A stretch of 64,000 nucleotides of DNA from CAWDLX01 sp963753485 (lineage in GTDB: Bacteria; Actinomycetota; Actinomycetes; Mycobacteriales; Micromonosporaceae), in NCBI GenBank assembly GCA_963753485.1, contig CAVWCL010000001.1, positions 62,001 through 126,000 on the forward strand. Reading direction: 5' to 3'. The stretch's first letter is position 1, and each line of letters starts with the position of its first letter. Under the pieces are notes generated by a model. That model made no database searches. It had not been told where the DNA came from and worked only from the letters and a program-made list of their open reading frames with translations. The translations under genes were made by a program, and so were the position numbers. This document shows, one piece after another, positions 25,718 to 34,558 of the stretch.

Positions 25718-26377
25718 GATGCTGCTGCCTTCGCCGGCGCCTTCCGGGCGGTCGCCTTGGTGGCGGTTGCCTTGCGGGCGGTTGCCTTGCGGGCGGTTGC
25801 CTTCGTCGCCGTCGCCTTCTTCGCAGTCTGTCTTCTTCGCAGCTGTCTTCTTCGCAGCTGTCTTCTTCGCAGCTGTCTTCTTGGCGGTCGCCTTCTTCGC
25901 GGTCGCCTTCTTGGCGGTCGCCGTGCTCGCCACGGCCCGGGTCGTCGGTGCACCGGCGCCGGCCGTCTTACGGGCCGTGGTCTTGCGTGCGGTGGACTTG
26001 CGCGCGGCCGGCGCGGTCGCACCGTCGGTTGCCGCCGCCGTGGTACGCCGGGCCGCGGCGCTGCTGGCCGCGCGGCCACCCAGCTCGCGCAGCCGTGCCT
26101 CGAGACCGTGCAGCCGGGCGGTCAGGTCCGCGACCTCCTCGGCGGTGGCCAGCCCGACGATGCCCAGCGCCCGGTCCACCTCGAACCGCACCAGCTTGGC
26201 GAGTGCTTCCCGGTTGGCCGTGTTCGCCGCGATCAGGTCCGTAGTCAACCCCTTGACCTGTTCGGCGGTCGCGCCGCCCTTGCCGACGGCCTCCTTGACC
26301 ACCTTGCGCACCCTCTTGCGGGACGTGTCGGTGAGGCCGACCGCCACCCCCAGGTACGTCCGGAGCGCGTCCTGCAT
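25714..26377 (-). pseudogene. Histone-H1-like, phasin-like protein with a +1 frameshift
   Basis: ATG at 26377 follows a strong GAGGAGGTACTGC. The N-terminal 100 residues are helical and phasin-like, with VKEAVGKGGATAEQVKGL and a leucine-rich coiled coil (EEVADLTARLHGLEARLREL). The tail is Lys/Ala/Thr-rich in the style of histone H1, with repeats TAKKA and TAAKK. In the 15-bp TAAKK repeat one unit has 16 bases; the extra base at 25827 shifts the frame. Removing it restores a tail ending KAPAKAAAS and the ATGA link to the next gene. With it, the tail becomes acidic and fuses to the small ORF. Either a genuine mutation or a sequencing error; otherwise a DNA-binding nucleoid protein. Confidence 0.8.
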
Positions 26378-26492
26378 GCAGTACCTCCTCGGATCGCAGG
26401 GTCGAAGCCCTGACACGTCCACGCTACCGGCCCCACGCCCCGGCGCGTGCGGTAGCGTGCGGCACGGCGCACTGGCGAGGTACGGAGGGGTG

Positions 26493-26828
26493 ATGGCCAC
26501 GGTCAACGAGTGCCGCAAGGCACTACGGCTGGTGGCCACCCGGCTGGACGGCGACGGGGCGGCCGCGGCGCGGATCCGACTGGACCGGGCCATCGCGTGC
26601 CACATCACCGACCTGGACGTGTACTTCCACGGCCGGCTGCGCGACGGGGCGATCGCCGACCTGGCCGACGGGAACGACCCGGCGGCACAGATCAGACTCA
26701 GTGTCTCCAGCGACGACCTGCTCGCCCTGGTCAACGGCGAGCTGGGGTTCGCCAGCGCGTGGGCCACCGGCCGGGTGTCGGTAAGGGCCAGTTTCGGCGA
26801 CCTGCTCAAGATGCGAAAGCTGATCTGA
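26493..26828 (+). CDS. SCP2 sterol-binding fold protein
   Basis: A 111-residue protein related to the SCP2 lipid-carrier fold: helix-strand start, then FHGRLRDGAIADLADG and IRLSVSSDDLLALVNGELGFASAWATGRVSVRASFGDLLKM, the usual SCP2 ending. Expected to bind a lipid or small hydrophobic ligand in the cytoplasm. ATG at 26493 follows GGAGGGG. It is the only plus-strand gene in this cluster, and its last 23 bases overlap the 3' end of the HAD gene on the other strand. Confidence 0.85.
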   Translation: MATVNECRKALRLVATRLDGDGAAAARIRLDRAIACHITDLDVYFHGRLRDGAIADLADGNDPAAQIRLSVSSDDLLALVNGELGFASAWATGRVSVRASFGDLLKMRKLI

Positions 26829-27861
26829 GCGTCCGACCGTCCAGCTGGTCGAGGCGCAACGCGCGCAGCACGGCTCGGGCCGGTTCGCCGTCCGCGTCGA
26901 TGCCGGCCCAGCCGGGCCGGGCCCAGGCCGCCGCGGCGAGGGCAGGTACGGCGTCGCCCGCGCCGGCGGTCGGGCCGCCGTGCAGCACCAGCCGGTCCCC
27001 GGCGAAGGTCACCCGCCAGTTCCCGGCGGCGGCCTCGTCGCGCCACTGTGGAATCCGGACGTCGACGTCCTCTCGCGACAGTGCACTGAGGTCGGCGGCG
27101 ACGTAGGTCGGTCGACGTGTCGGCGGCGCGGCCAGCACGTCCGCCGGAGTGCTCACCCCGGTCAGCACGAGCAGGCTCGCCATGCCGGCCCGGACGGCGC
27201 CCTCGATGTCGGTGTCCAACCGGTCGCCCACGACCAGCGGCCGGTGCGCCCGCGAGCGCTGCGCGGTGACCCGGAACAGCTCCGGTTCCGGCTTCCCGAC
27301 CACAACCTCCGGGCCCCGCCCGCCGAGCGCAGAGCGCAGCGCCGCCACCAGACTTCCGTTGCCCGGCAGCGGCCCGCGCGGCGACGGCAGGGTCGCATCG
27401 ATGTTCGTGGCCACCCAGCGGGCCCCGCCCCGGATCGCCACGCACGCCTCGGCCAGCTCCGGCCAGCCCACCCGCGGGCCATAGCCCTGAACCACCGCCA
27501 CCGGCCGTTGCCCGGCCTCGTCGACCGGGCGCAGGCCGGCGCGGCGCACCTCGTCGCGCAGCGCGGGCGCACCCACGACCAGCACCGGGGAGTCGGCCGA
27601 CAACTCCCGCGCCAACAGCTCGGCCGCGGCCTGCGCGGAGGTCACCACCTGGTCGACGGTGGCGGGCAGACCCAGCGACTGGAGCAGCTCGGCCACCGCG
27701 GCGGCGCTGCGGGAGGCGTTGTTCGTCACGTACGCGATGGCGGGACCGCCGACCCCGAGCGCCGCGATGGCCGCCGGCGCTCCGGGGATCGGCTGGGTGC
27801 CGAGGTAGACCACCCCGTCGAGGTCGAGAATGACCAGGTCGTACCCGCCCGCGACGGTCAC
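26806..27861 (-). CDS. HAD-IIA family sugar-phosphate hydrolase
   Basis: A 351-residue HAD superfamily phosphatase of the NagD/PGP (IIA) type. Motif I is ILDLDGVVYLG (Asp 13 and 15), motif II TNNASRS, the cap domain lies between, motif III is VVGKPEPELF and motif IV VVGDRLDTDIEGA. About 100 extra C-terminal residues follow the HAD core. The ATG overlaps the TGA of the TPR gene. Substrate unknown; family members act on small phosphorylated metabolites. Confidence 0.92.
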   Translation of the reverse strand: MTVAGGYDLVILDLDGVVYLGTQPIPGAPAAIAALGVGGPAIAYVTNNASRSAAAVAELLQSLGLPATVDQVVTSAQAAAELLARELSADSPVLVVGAPALRDEVRRAGLRPVDEAGQRPVAVVQGYGPRVGWPELAEACVAIRGGARWVATNIDATLPSPRGPLPGNGSLVAALRSALGGRGPEVVVGKPEPELFRVTAQRSRAHRPLVVGDRLDTDIEGAVRAGMASLLVLTGVSTPADVLAAPPTRRPTYVAADLSALSREDVDVRIPQWRDEAAAGNWRVTFAGDRLVLHGGPTAGAGDAVPALAAAAWARPGWAGIDADGEPARAVLRALRLDQLDGRTLRSAFAS

Positions 27862-29981
27862 GGCACCGGCGGCCGGTCGTCGCCCGGGCCGAGGCCGCCC
27901 ACAGCGCCGTCCTCGGCTGAGTCGTCGTCGCCCTCGTCGTCCGCCGACTCGGCGTCGGCCTCGTCGAGATACTCGTCGTGGTACGGATCCGCCCCGGCGG
28001 CGTCCACGGCGGCCAGCCCCGGCCCACTGGCGGCCGGGTCCGGCCCGCCCATGCCGGCGGCGGCACCGTCGAGTGCGTCGTCAGACTCGTCCCCGTCGTC
28101 GAAACCGTCCTCGACCTCGTCCGCGACGTCGGCCAGCTCGCCGGCGTCCTCGTCCAGCTCGCCGGCGTCCTCGTCCGGCTCGCCGGCGTCCTCGTCCGGC
28201 TCGCCGGCGTCCTCGTCCGGCTCGCCGGCGTCCTCGCCGAGCTCGTCGCCCAGGTCGCCGAACTCGTCGCTCAGGTCGGCGTCGTCGAGCACCACGCCGT
28301 CGAGTTCGAGCAGCCGCTCGGCGGCATCGGTCGCCGCATCCTCGTCAACCTCGGCCGCGCGGGCGAACCACTCCCGGGCCTCCTCCCGCCGGCCGGCCGC
28401 GAGCAGGGCGGCGGCGTAGGCGTAGCGTAGCCGCGCCACCCAGGGCTCGTCGGAGGTCAGCTCGGGCAACTGGAGCATCGCGACCGCGGCGTCCCGCTGG
28501 CCCAGGTCCGCCCGGGCGCCGGCGGCGACGATCGCCAACTCGATCGCCTCCGCCCGCGACATGAGCTCGCCGTCGGCGCTGCGGTACATGTCGATCGCCC
28601 GCTCCGGTCGCCCGAGCGCGCGTTCGCAGTCGGCCAGCACGGCCAGGTGGCTCTGGCGCCCCGACATCCGGTGGTACGCGCGCAGCTCACCGATCGTCGT
28701 CTGCCACTGCCCGGCCCGGTACGCCGCGAGCCCGACCGCCTCCCGGACGGCGGCGATCCTCGACGCCAGCCGGCGGGCGATCAGGGTATGAGCCAGCGCC
28801 ACCTCGGGTTCGTCGTCCAGCAGTTCGCCGGCCGCGATCAGTCGCAGCGCGACCTGCTCTGCCACGCCGCGCGCGAGCGGCCGCAGCTGCTCGCGTACCT
28901 CGCGGTCCAGCGTGCGGGGATCCAGATCATCGGGCAGTGGCGGACCATCCGACGTGCGGGCCCGGGTCAGCTCCGCGCCCGCCCGCGCGCCCTCGCCCCG
29001 CGGGGCGCCGTCACGGTCGCGAGGCCGGTCGGCGGTCCTACCGGTCCGGTCCGGGTAGCGTTTCCGGTCGCCCGGACGGGGCTCCCGACGGTCGAGGCCC
29101 GCGGCCGGCCGTTCCCGATTGCGGTACCCGCCCCGGTCACCGCCGCGAGACCCACCGGGGGTCGCGCCCGTCCGGTCGCGGTACGGGCCGCGGCCCGAGT
29201 CCGTGCCGCGGTCGCGGTACGGGCCCCGGTCCGCCCGGTCACCGGTACGGTCCCGATCGCCGCTTGACGATGGGCGCCCGTAGCGGTCACCCGCAGCCGG
29301 TCGGTAGCCGCCGCCGACCGGCCGGTCGGGACGCGAGCCAGTGCGATCCGACCGGTATCCGGCCGACCGGTCGCCGTCTCGACGCTCGCGCGGGCCGTCC
29401 CGATCCCGGTCGCGGTAGCCGCCGTCCCGATCCCGGTCGCGCCCGCCCGCCGACCCGCCACCGTCGCCGAACCCGCGATCCCGGTACCCGTCCGCCCGAC
29501 CCCGGGATCCGCTGTCGCGGCGGTCGCGGTCACCGGCGGGCCGTTCACCCGATCCGCTCGGCCCGCGCTGCCGGTACCCGCCCGGCTCACGCGGTGGGTA
29601 GCCGCCCGACTCACGCCGCGGGTAGCCGCTCTGCCTGCGGTGCGACTCCGCGCCGCGGGCTCGGTCACCCGAGGTCGCGCCGCCGGTGGACCGATCGGCG
29701 CGAGGCGTACCAGGCCGGTCGTCACGCCCGCGAAAGCCCCGACCGGAGCGGGAGTCGCCGGCACGCAAGCCACTGTCGCTGGTGCGGTCGCGGGGAGCAC
29801 CACCGCTCGTGCGCCGCTGGTCCCGACCCCGACCCGCCGCCCGGCCGCCGTCGCGGCCGGGCCGATCGGAACGCTCCGGGGCCGGCCGATCGGACCGGAA
29901 ACCCTCCCGGCGCGGCTCGTCGGGCCGCGCGGGCTCGCGGCCTTCGGGCTCGTCACGCTCACCCCTGGCTCCTGCGTTCAC
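27858..29981 (-). CDS. TPR protein with Arg/Gly/Asp-rich N-terminus and acidic C-terminus
   Basis: A 707-residue protein of three parts. The first roughly 340 residues are low complexity, rich in Arg, Asp, Gly and Ser with many GGYRDRD-like blocks, resembling disordered RNA-binding RG/RGG regions. The middle (about 350-580) is a TPR-like helical array starting PLPDDLDPRTLDREVREQLRPL. The last 125 residues are very acidic, with five near-identical GEPDEDA units. GTG at 29981 follows GGAGAGG. Its stop overlaps the HAD start. TPR-HAD-small protein-tlyA order is recurrent, hinting at an RNA- or translation-linked function. Confidence 0.8.
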   Translation of the reverse strand: MNAGARGERDEPEGREPARPDEPRREGFRSDRPAPERSDRPGRDGGRAAGRGRDQRRTSGGAPRDRTSDSGLRAGDSRSGRGFRGRDDRPGTPRADRSTGGATSGDRARGAESHRRQSGYPRRESGGYPPREPGGYRQRGPSGSGERPAGDRDRRDSGSRGRADGYRDRGFGDGGGSAGGRDRDRDGGYRDRDRDGPRERRDGDRSAGYRSDRTGSRPDRPVGGGYRPAAGDRYGRPSSSGDRDRTGDRADRGPYRDRGTDSGRGPYRDRTGATPGGSRGGDRGGYRNRERPAAGLDRREPRPGDRKRYPDRTGRTADRPRDRDGAPRGEGARAGAELTRARTSDGPPLPDDLDPRTLDREVREQLRPLARGVAEQVALRLIAAGELLDDEPEVALAHTLIARRLASRIAAVREAVGLAAYRAGQWQTTIGELRAYHRMSGRQSHLAVLADCERALGRPERAIDMYRSADGELMSRAEAIELAIVAAGARADLGQRDAAVAMLQLPELTSDEPWVARLRYAYAAALLAAGRREEAREWFARAAEVDEDAATDAAERLLELDGVVLDDADLSDEFGDLGDELGEDAGEPDEDAGEPDEDAGEPDEDAGELDEDAGELADVADEVEDGFDDGDESDDALDGAAAGMGGPDPAASGPGLAAVDAAGADPYHDEYLDEADAESADDEGDDDSAEDGAVGGLGPGDDRPPVP
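28139..28240 (-). repeat. 21-bp tandem repeat encoding GEPDEDA units
   Basis: About five consecutive 21-bp units inside the acidic C-terminus of the TPR protein; the first differs by one or two bases. The period keeps the frame, so copy number can change without breaking the gene. Confidence 0.85.
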
Positions 29982-30209
29982 GAGGTCAATCCTCTCCGAT
30001 GCCGAGCCGCGACCTGCGCGGCGGTCGGCCGCTCCCCGTGGACCTTGGACGCTGGTGGTTGTCCCGACCGCCGCCGGCGTCCAAGGTCCATAGCAGCGAC
30101 CAGATCGCTGTCGTGCATCCGACGCCCCGCCCGCGGGCCACCTCCGGGCCAGCGCGGCGGCCGCGTGGCCTTTATGCTCGCCGGGTTCCTGGCAAGGAGG
30201 AGACGAGAC

Positions 30210-30998
30210 ATGTCCGAACAGAACCCCCAGTATCCCCCGGCGGGTCCACCCAGCGGCCCGCCGCAGTACGGGGCCACCCCCCAGTACCCGCCGCCACCGC
30301 AGTACCCGGCGCCACCACAGGCGCAGCCGTACCCTCCCCCACCACCGGCGCAGCCGTACCCACCGCCGGGGCAGGCACCCTACGGCGCGCCACCCGGTGC
30401 CTTCGACGCCGGGCCACCACCCGCGCCGAAGAAGTCCCGCAAGGGCCTGTGGATCACACTGAGCGTGGTCGTCCTCGTTCTGATCGTCGGTGGCGTCGTG
30501 GCGGTTATCGTCGCGCTGCCTTTCCTCACCGAAGGCAACGCCCACCTGAACAAGCCGCAGACGATCGCCGGTATGACCCTGTCCACCCAGCCCGAGCTGG
30601 TCAACGCAGCGGACCAGATGAAGAACGAGATCAGCCGGGATGTGACCAATTCGACCGGCTCCCTCGGCGCCTTCTACAGCGACCCCAGCGACGAGACGAA
30701 GATCGTCATGGTCGCGGGTGTCACCGGCCGGGTGGCCGACCCCGGCAAGGAGCTCGATGACGCCTTCACCGGCATGTCGTCGACCGGCCTGCCGGTGAGC
30801 GGCATCCACACCGTCGACCCGGGCTCGCTCGGCGGCGAGGCCAAGTGCGGTTCCGGCGAGACCAGCGGGCAGAAGCTCGTCGTCTGCGCCTGGGCCGACC
30901 ACGGCAGCCTCGGCATGATCGTGTTCTTCAACCGGGAGGCCGCCGCCAGCGAGACTCTGTTCCGCCAGTTCCGCGACGCGATCCTCACCCGGGGCTGA
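30210..30998 (+). CDS. Proline-rich single-pass membrane protein
   Basis: A 262-residue protein. Residues 5-75 are Pro/Gln/Tyr-rich (repeated PPPQYP and PYPPP), predicted disordered and cytoplasmic. KKSRKG precedes one membrane helix, LWITLSVVVLVLIVGGVVAVIVA. The outer domain of about 160 residues contains two Cys (AKCGSG and VVCAWAD), a likely disulfide, and no known catalytic motif. The ATG follows AGGAGGAGACGAGAC. The topology resembles actinobacterial sensor or adhesin-like proteins. Function unknown. It is convergent with tyrS, with a shared terminator between. Confidence 0.8.
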   Translation: MSEQNPQYPPAGPPSGPPQYGATPQYPPPPQYPAPPQAQPYPPPPPAQPYPPPGQAPYGAPPGAFDAGPPPAPKKSRKGLWITLSVVVLVLIVGGVVAVIVALPFLTEGNAHLNKPQTIAGMTLSTQPELVNAADQMKNEISRDVTNSTGSLGAFYSDPSDETKIVMVAGVTGRVADPGKELDDAFTGMSSTGLPVSGIHTVDPGSLGGEAKCGSGETSGQKLVVCAWADHGSLGMIVFFNREAAASETLFRQFRDAILTRG

Positions 30999-31028
30999 GC
31001 CGGCGCCCCTCGCGAACTGTGTAACGAT

Positions 31029-31060
31029 ACGGCCGGCTGCCTGCGCAGGGAGCCGGCCGT
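31029..31060. terminator. Bidirectional terminator between the Pro-rich gene and tyrS
   Basis: A perfect 10-base stem ACGGCCGGCT/AGCCGGCCGT around a 12-base loop, between the ends of two convergent genes. Confidence 0.8.
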
Positions 31061-31064
31061 GCCG

Positions 31065-32324
31065 TCAGTCGTGACCCAGTTCCACCCCGGCGAAGGTACG
31101 CCGGCCGCGGCGCAGCACCAGCCACCGGCCGTGCAGCAGCTGGGCCAGGTCCGGCACCGCGTCGACATGGTCAATGCGCCGGTTGTTGACGTATGCGCCG
31201 CCCTCGGCGATCGTGCGCCGGGCCTCCTTGAGGCTCGACACCAGGCCCGCCTCCTTGAACAGCATGGCCAGCGACGGGAACGGGCCACTCACCGATACCA
31301 GGCCGGTCTCGGCGAGCGCCGCGCCCAGGGTGGCTTCGGAGAGCTCGTCGAGGGAGCCGCCGCCGAAGAGTGCCCGCGCGGCCGCGACCGCCTGGTCGCA
31401 CTCGGCCTGGCCGTGCACGAGCGTGGTGAGCTCCGCCGCCAGGGCGCGCTGAGCCTCCCGGCCGGCCGGCCGGTCCCGGGCCGCCTGCTCCAGGTCGCCC
31501 AGCTCGTCCGCGCCCCGGAAGCTGAAGTAGCGCAGGTAGTTCACCACGTCTGCGTCGGGCGTGTTCACCCAGAACTGGTAGAACGCGTACGGCGAGGTCA
31601 TCTCGGGGTCCAGCCAGATGCTGCCGCCCTCGGTCTTGCCGAACTTCGACCCGTCGGCCTTGGTGACCAGCGGCGTGGTGAACGCGTGCACCGGGCCGGC
31701 GCCGCGCCGACGGACGTAGTCGACCCCGGCGGTGATGTTGCCCCACTGGTCCGAGCCGCCGAACTGCAGCGTGCAGCCGTACCGGTTGCTCAGCTCGTAG
31801 AAATCGTTGGCCTGTAGCAACTGGTAGCTGAACTCGGTGAAGCTGATGCCCGACTCCAGCCGCGCCCGGACCACCTCCCGGGCCAGCATGCGGTTGAGGG
31901 GGAAGTGCTTGCCCACGTCGCGAAGGAACTCGACCGCGGTCATCGGCGCGGTCCAGTCCAGGTTGTTGACCAGCACCGCGCCCTGGTCGCCGTCGTAGGT
32001 CACGAACGGCGCGAGCTGGGCCCGGATCCGTTCTACCCAACCGGCGACCACCTCCGGCGGGTTCAGCACCCGCTCGCTGGTCTCCTTCGGGTCGCCGATG
32101 AGACCGGTGGCCCCGCCGACCAGCAGCAGCGGGCGGTGCCCGGCCAGCTGCAGCCGCCGGGCGGTGACGACCTGCATGAGGTGGCCCAGGTGCAGGCTCG
32201 CCGCGGTGGGATCGAAGCCGACGTAGAACGTGGTCGGGCCCGCGTCGAGGTGTCTGCGCAACTCGTCGATGTCGGTCGAATCGTGAATCAGGCCGCGCCG
32301 CTGCAGATCGTCGACAATGCTCAC
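31065..32324 (-). CDS. tyrS: Tyrosyl-tRNA synthetase
   Basis: Class I aminoacyl-tRNA synthetase of 419 residues charging tRNA-Tyr. The HIGH motif is LHLGHLMQ, the KMSKS equivalent SKFGKTEGG, and the tyrosine-pocket line FGGSDQWGNITAG is intact. A C-terminal S4 domain (ARRTIAEGGAYVNNRRID) ends the protein. GTG at 32324 follows CAGGGG and gives the family's normal start (SIVDDLQRRGLI). A much longer upstream frame is not supported. It stands alone. Confidence 0.97.
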   Translation of the reverse strand: MSIVDDLQRRGLIHDSTDIDELRRHLDAGPTTFYVGFDPTAASLHLGHLMQVVTARRLQLAGHRPLLLVGGATGLIGDPKETSERVLNPPEVVAGWVERIRAQLAPFVTYDGDQGAVLVNNLDWTAPMTAVEFLRDVGKHFPLNRMLAREVVRARLESGISFTEFSYQLLQANDFYELSNRYGCTLQFGGSDQWGNITAGVDYVRRRGAGPVHAFTTPLVTKADGSKFGKTEGGSIWLDPEMTSPYAFYQFWVNTPDADVVNYLRYFSFRGADELGDLEQAARDRPAGREAQRALAAELTTLVHGQAECDQAVAAARALFGGGSLDELSEATLGAALAETGLVSVSGPFPSLAMLFKEAGLVSSLKEARRTIAEGGAYVNNRRIDHVDAVPDLAQLLHGRWLVLRRGRRTFAGVELGHD

Positions 32325-32465
32325 GACCCCTGATTCTTCCCCACCGGGGGTCGGCGCAGATATCGGGTTTCGGTGGCGCCGGGCGGCGAAACCGCAGGGC
32401 CCGGAGCCGGGCCGGGCACCGACTATGGTGGTCGGCGAGGTCGAGGGGCTCGCTGATCGGGAGGT

Positions 32466-33110
32466 GTGGTGGCGAAGAAAGCGGGCGCCGAGATCCTGGC
32501 GGTGCGGGGCCTCACCCGCTCCTTCCACGACCATGTCGTCCTGGACGATGTCAGCCTCTCGGTCGGCCGTGGGCAGGTCTGCGCGGTCACCGGACCCAAC
32601 GGAGCCGGAAAGACCACGCTGCTGCGCTGCGTGGCCGGGGCGCTGCGCCCCGATGCGGGCACGGTCACGCTGCTCGGCCAGCCGGTCGACGAGGCGGATC
32701 CGCGAACCCGGGCGGCGATCGCCACCGTGCTCGACGACATCGAGTTCTTCCCGGACCTGTCGGTGGCCGAGCATCTGGAGCTGATGGCCTACGCGCACGC
32801 CACCCCGCACCCGCTGGACGTGGTCGAGGAGCTGCTCGCGGCCCTGGACCTGGAGGGCGCGCGGGACCAGATCCCGCCCACGCTCTCCAGTGGCCAGCGG
32901 CGCCGGCTGGCGCTGGCGTCGTGCTTCGTCCGCCCGCGGCGGCTGCTGGTGCTCGACGAGCCGGAGCAGCGCCTCGACGCCGCCGGCCAGGAGTGGCTGC
33001 GCGAGCAGCTGCTACGCGAGAAGCGGTCCGGCTCGGCGGTGCTGATGGCCTCGCACGACCCCGACCTGGTCGATGCGGTGGCCGATCTCCGCCTGCCGAT
33101 CGGTGCTTGA
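32466..33110 (+). CDS. ABC transporter ATP-binding protein
   Basis: A 214-residue ABC ATPase. Walker A is GPNGAGKTT (about residue 44), the signature is LSSGQRRRLALA, Walker B LLVLDEP and the switch His is in MASHDPD. Walker B is followed by EQRLDAAGQ, so the D-loop is normal. Cytoplasmic, it pairs with the membrane protein three bases downstream. Substrate unknown; the pair resembles small actinobacterial export or efflux systems. Confidence 0.92.
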   Translation: MVAKKAGAEILAVRGLTRSFHDHVVLDDVSLSVGRGQVCAVTGPNGAGKTTLLRCVAGALRPDAGTVTLLGQPVDEADPRTRAAIATVLDDIEFFPDLSVAEHLELMAYAHATPHPLDVVEELLAALDLEGARDQIPPTLSSGQRRRLALASCFVRPRRLLVLDEPEQRLDAAGQEWLREQLLREKRSGSAVLMASHDPDLVDAVADLRLPIGA

Positions 33111-33113
33111 GGG

Positions 33114-34517
33114 GTGACGATGGCGAGCACCGCCGCCGGCCCCACCGTGCCTCCGGTCCGAGAGCTACGCCGCCGCCTTCGCCGGGTCCGGCGCACCCAC
33201 AGCGACCGCACGCTCGGCGAGCTGCTCACCGACGTGTACCTGATCACGTTCGTGGTGGCCCTCTACGGCGGCAGCGCGGTGGTCAGCCTGCACCGGCACC
33301 TGGCCAAGCCGACCGGTGGCCCGGTCGGGCTGGAGACGACCCGGGCCTGGCTGATCCTGGCCATCCTGGCCGTCACCGCCACCCTGGCCTGGCGCGGGCT
33401 CACCTCGTTCGGACCATTGCTCACCACGCCGGCCGCCCAGTCGTGGTGTCTGTCCACCCCGATCGATCGGGCCGGCTGGCTGCGGCTGCCGCTGATCTGG
33501 GTCCTCGGCGCCGCGGCGGTCGCCGGAGCCGGCGCCGGTGTGCTGGCCGGCTGGCTCGGCCTGCCGACGTCGGCGGCCTGGGCGGGTCTGTCCGGGGCGG
33601 CGGCTGGCGTCGGCATCGCCGCCGCCAGCGTGCGGGCCCAGTCGCGGCGACCGCGGCGTCCGGGCCGGATCCGCCCGAACGACCTGGCGCTGCTGGCCTG
33701 CCTGCTGCTGGTGGCCGCCGCGGTGGTCACCCGGGCCACCCATGTGCGGGTCGGCCCGCCGGCGGTGCCGGCCGCCGGCATTGCCGCGCTCGCCGTTGCC
33801 GGCGCCGTCCTGGCGGTCCGCGCCGCGCTGGCGGCGCTCGCGCAGATCGACCGGGCCGCGCTCGCCGGTGGCGCCCAGCTCGCCACGGCCACCGTCGGCG
33901 CCGCCGTCATGCTCGACCCGGCGCTGCTGTCGGGAGTGGTCGAGGCCCGCCGGTGGCGGCAACCCCGGCGAATCCACAGTAGACATTGGTGGCCCGGCGG
34001 CCGGGCCTGGGTGCTCATCCAGGCCGACCTGCTCCGGCAGTGGCGGCGGCGCTCGGGGCTGCTCGCCTGGGCCGCGCTGGTGCTGGTGCCGTACGCGGTG
34101 GCGGTCTACTCACCGGCCGCGGTCGGGCCGGCCCGGATCGCGGCCGCCTACCTGGCGACCGAGCGGCTCGCCGCCGGGCTGCGCCTGATCGCCCGTACGC
34201 CGTCGCTGCGCCGGCTGGTCGGCGGCGGGGATGGCGACCTGAAGTCGATCCACCTGGTGGTCCCGGCGATCGGGCTGGCGATCTGGTGGCTGGCCAGCCT
34301 CGGCGCCGGCGGCGCTGCGACCCGCGACGTGATCGGGCCGCTGCTGGTGCTGGGCGTGCTGGGAGCGGTCTACCGCACCGCCACCCGCCCGCCTATGTCC
34401 TACGACGTCGGCACCGCGGACACCCCGATGGGTCCGGTGCCGACCACGCTGTTGCGGCGCCTGCTCCGGGGTCCCGACGTGGTCGCGATCCTCATCCTGG
34501 CCGACCTCATCTTCTGA
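33114..34517 (+). CDS. Multipass membrane protein of ABC pair (DUF6297-like)
   Basis: A 467-residue integral membrane protein with about 10-12 helices and a basic N-terminus (RELRRRLRRVRRTHSDRTL). Three bases after the ATPase gene, it is the natural membrane partner. The sequence is typical of proteins annotated DUF6297 next to an ABC ATPase in actinomycetes; the family name is from memory and not confirmed. It carries LSTPIDRAGWLRLPL and a long cytoplasmic loop near residue 285. The substrate is not known. Confidence 0.78.
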   Translation: MTMASTAAGPTVPPVRELRRRLRRVRRTHSDRTLGELLTDVYLITFVVALYGGSAVVSLHRHLAKPTGGPVGLETTRAWLILAILAVTATLAWRGLTSFGPLLTTPAAQSWCLSTPIDRAGWLRLPLIWVLGAAAVAGAGAGVLAGWLGLPTSAAWAGLSGAAAGVGIAAASVRAQSRRPRRPGRIRPNDLALLACLLLVAAAVVTRATHVRVGPPAVPAAGIAALAVAGAVLAVRAALAALAQIDRAALAGGAQLATATVGAAVMLDPALLSGVVEARRWRQPRRIHSRHWWPGGRAWVLIQADLLRQWRRRSGLLAWAALVLVPYAVAVYSPAAVGPARIAAAYLATERLAAGLRLIARTPSLRRLVGGGDGDLKSIHLVVPAIGLAIWWLASLGAGGAATRDVIGPLLVLGVLGAVYRTATRPPMSYDVGTADTPMGPVPTTLLRRLLRGPDVVAILILADLIF

Positions 34518-34558
34518 CCCGGCATCTGCGTCGGCGGGCGCCGCCGTGGCTGGACCGG

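Noticed and set aside
30931..32324. Longer N-terminal extension of tyrS upstream of 32324
   Set aside because: The extra frame has no similarity to synthetases, and the GTG at 32324 with an upstream CAGGGG matches the family start.
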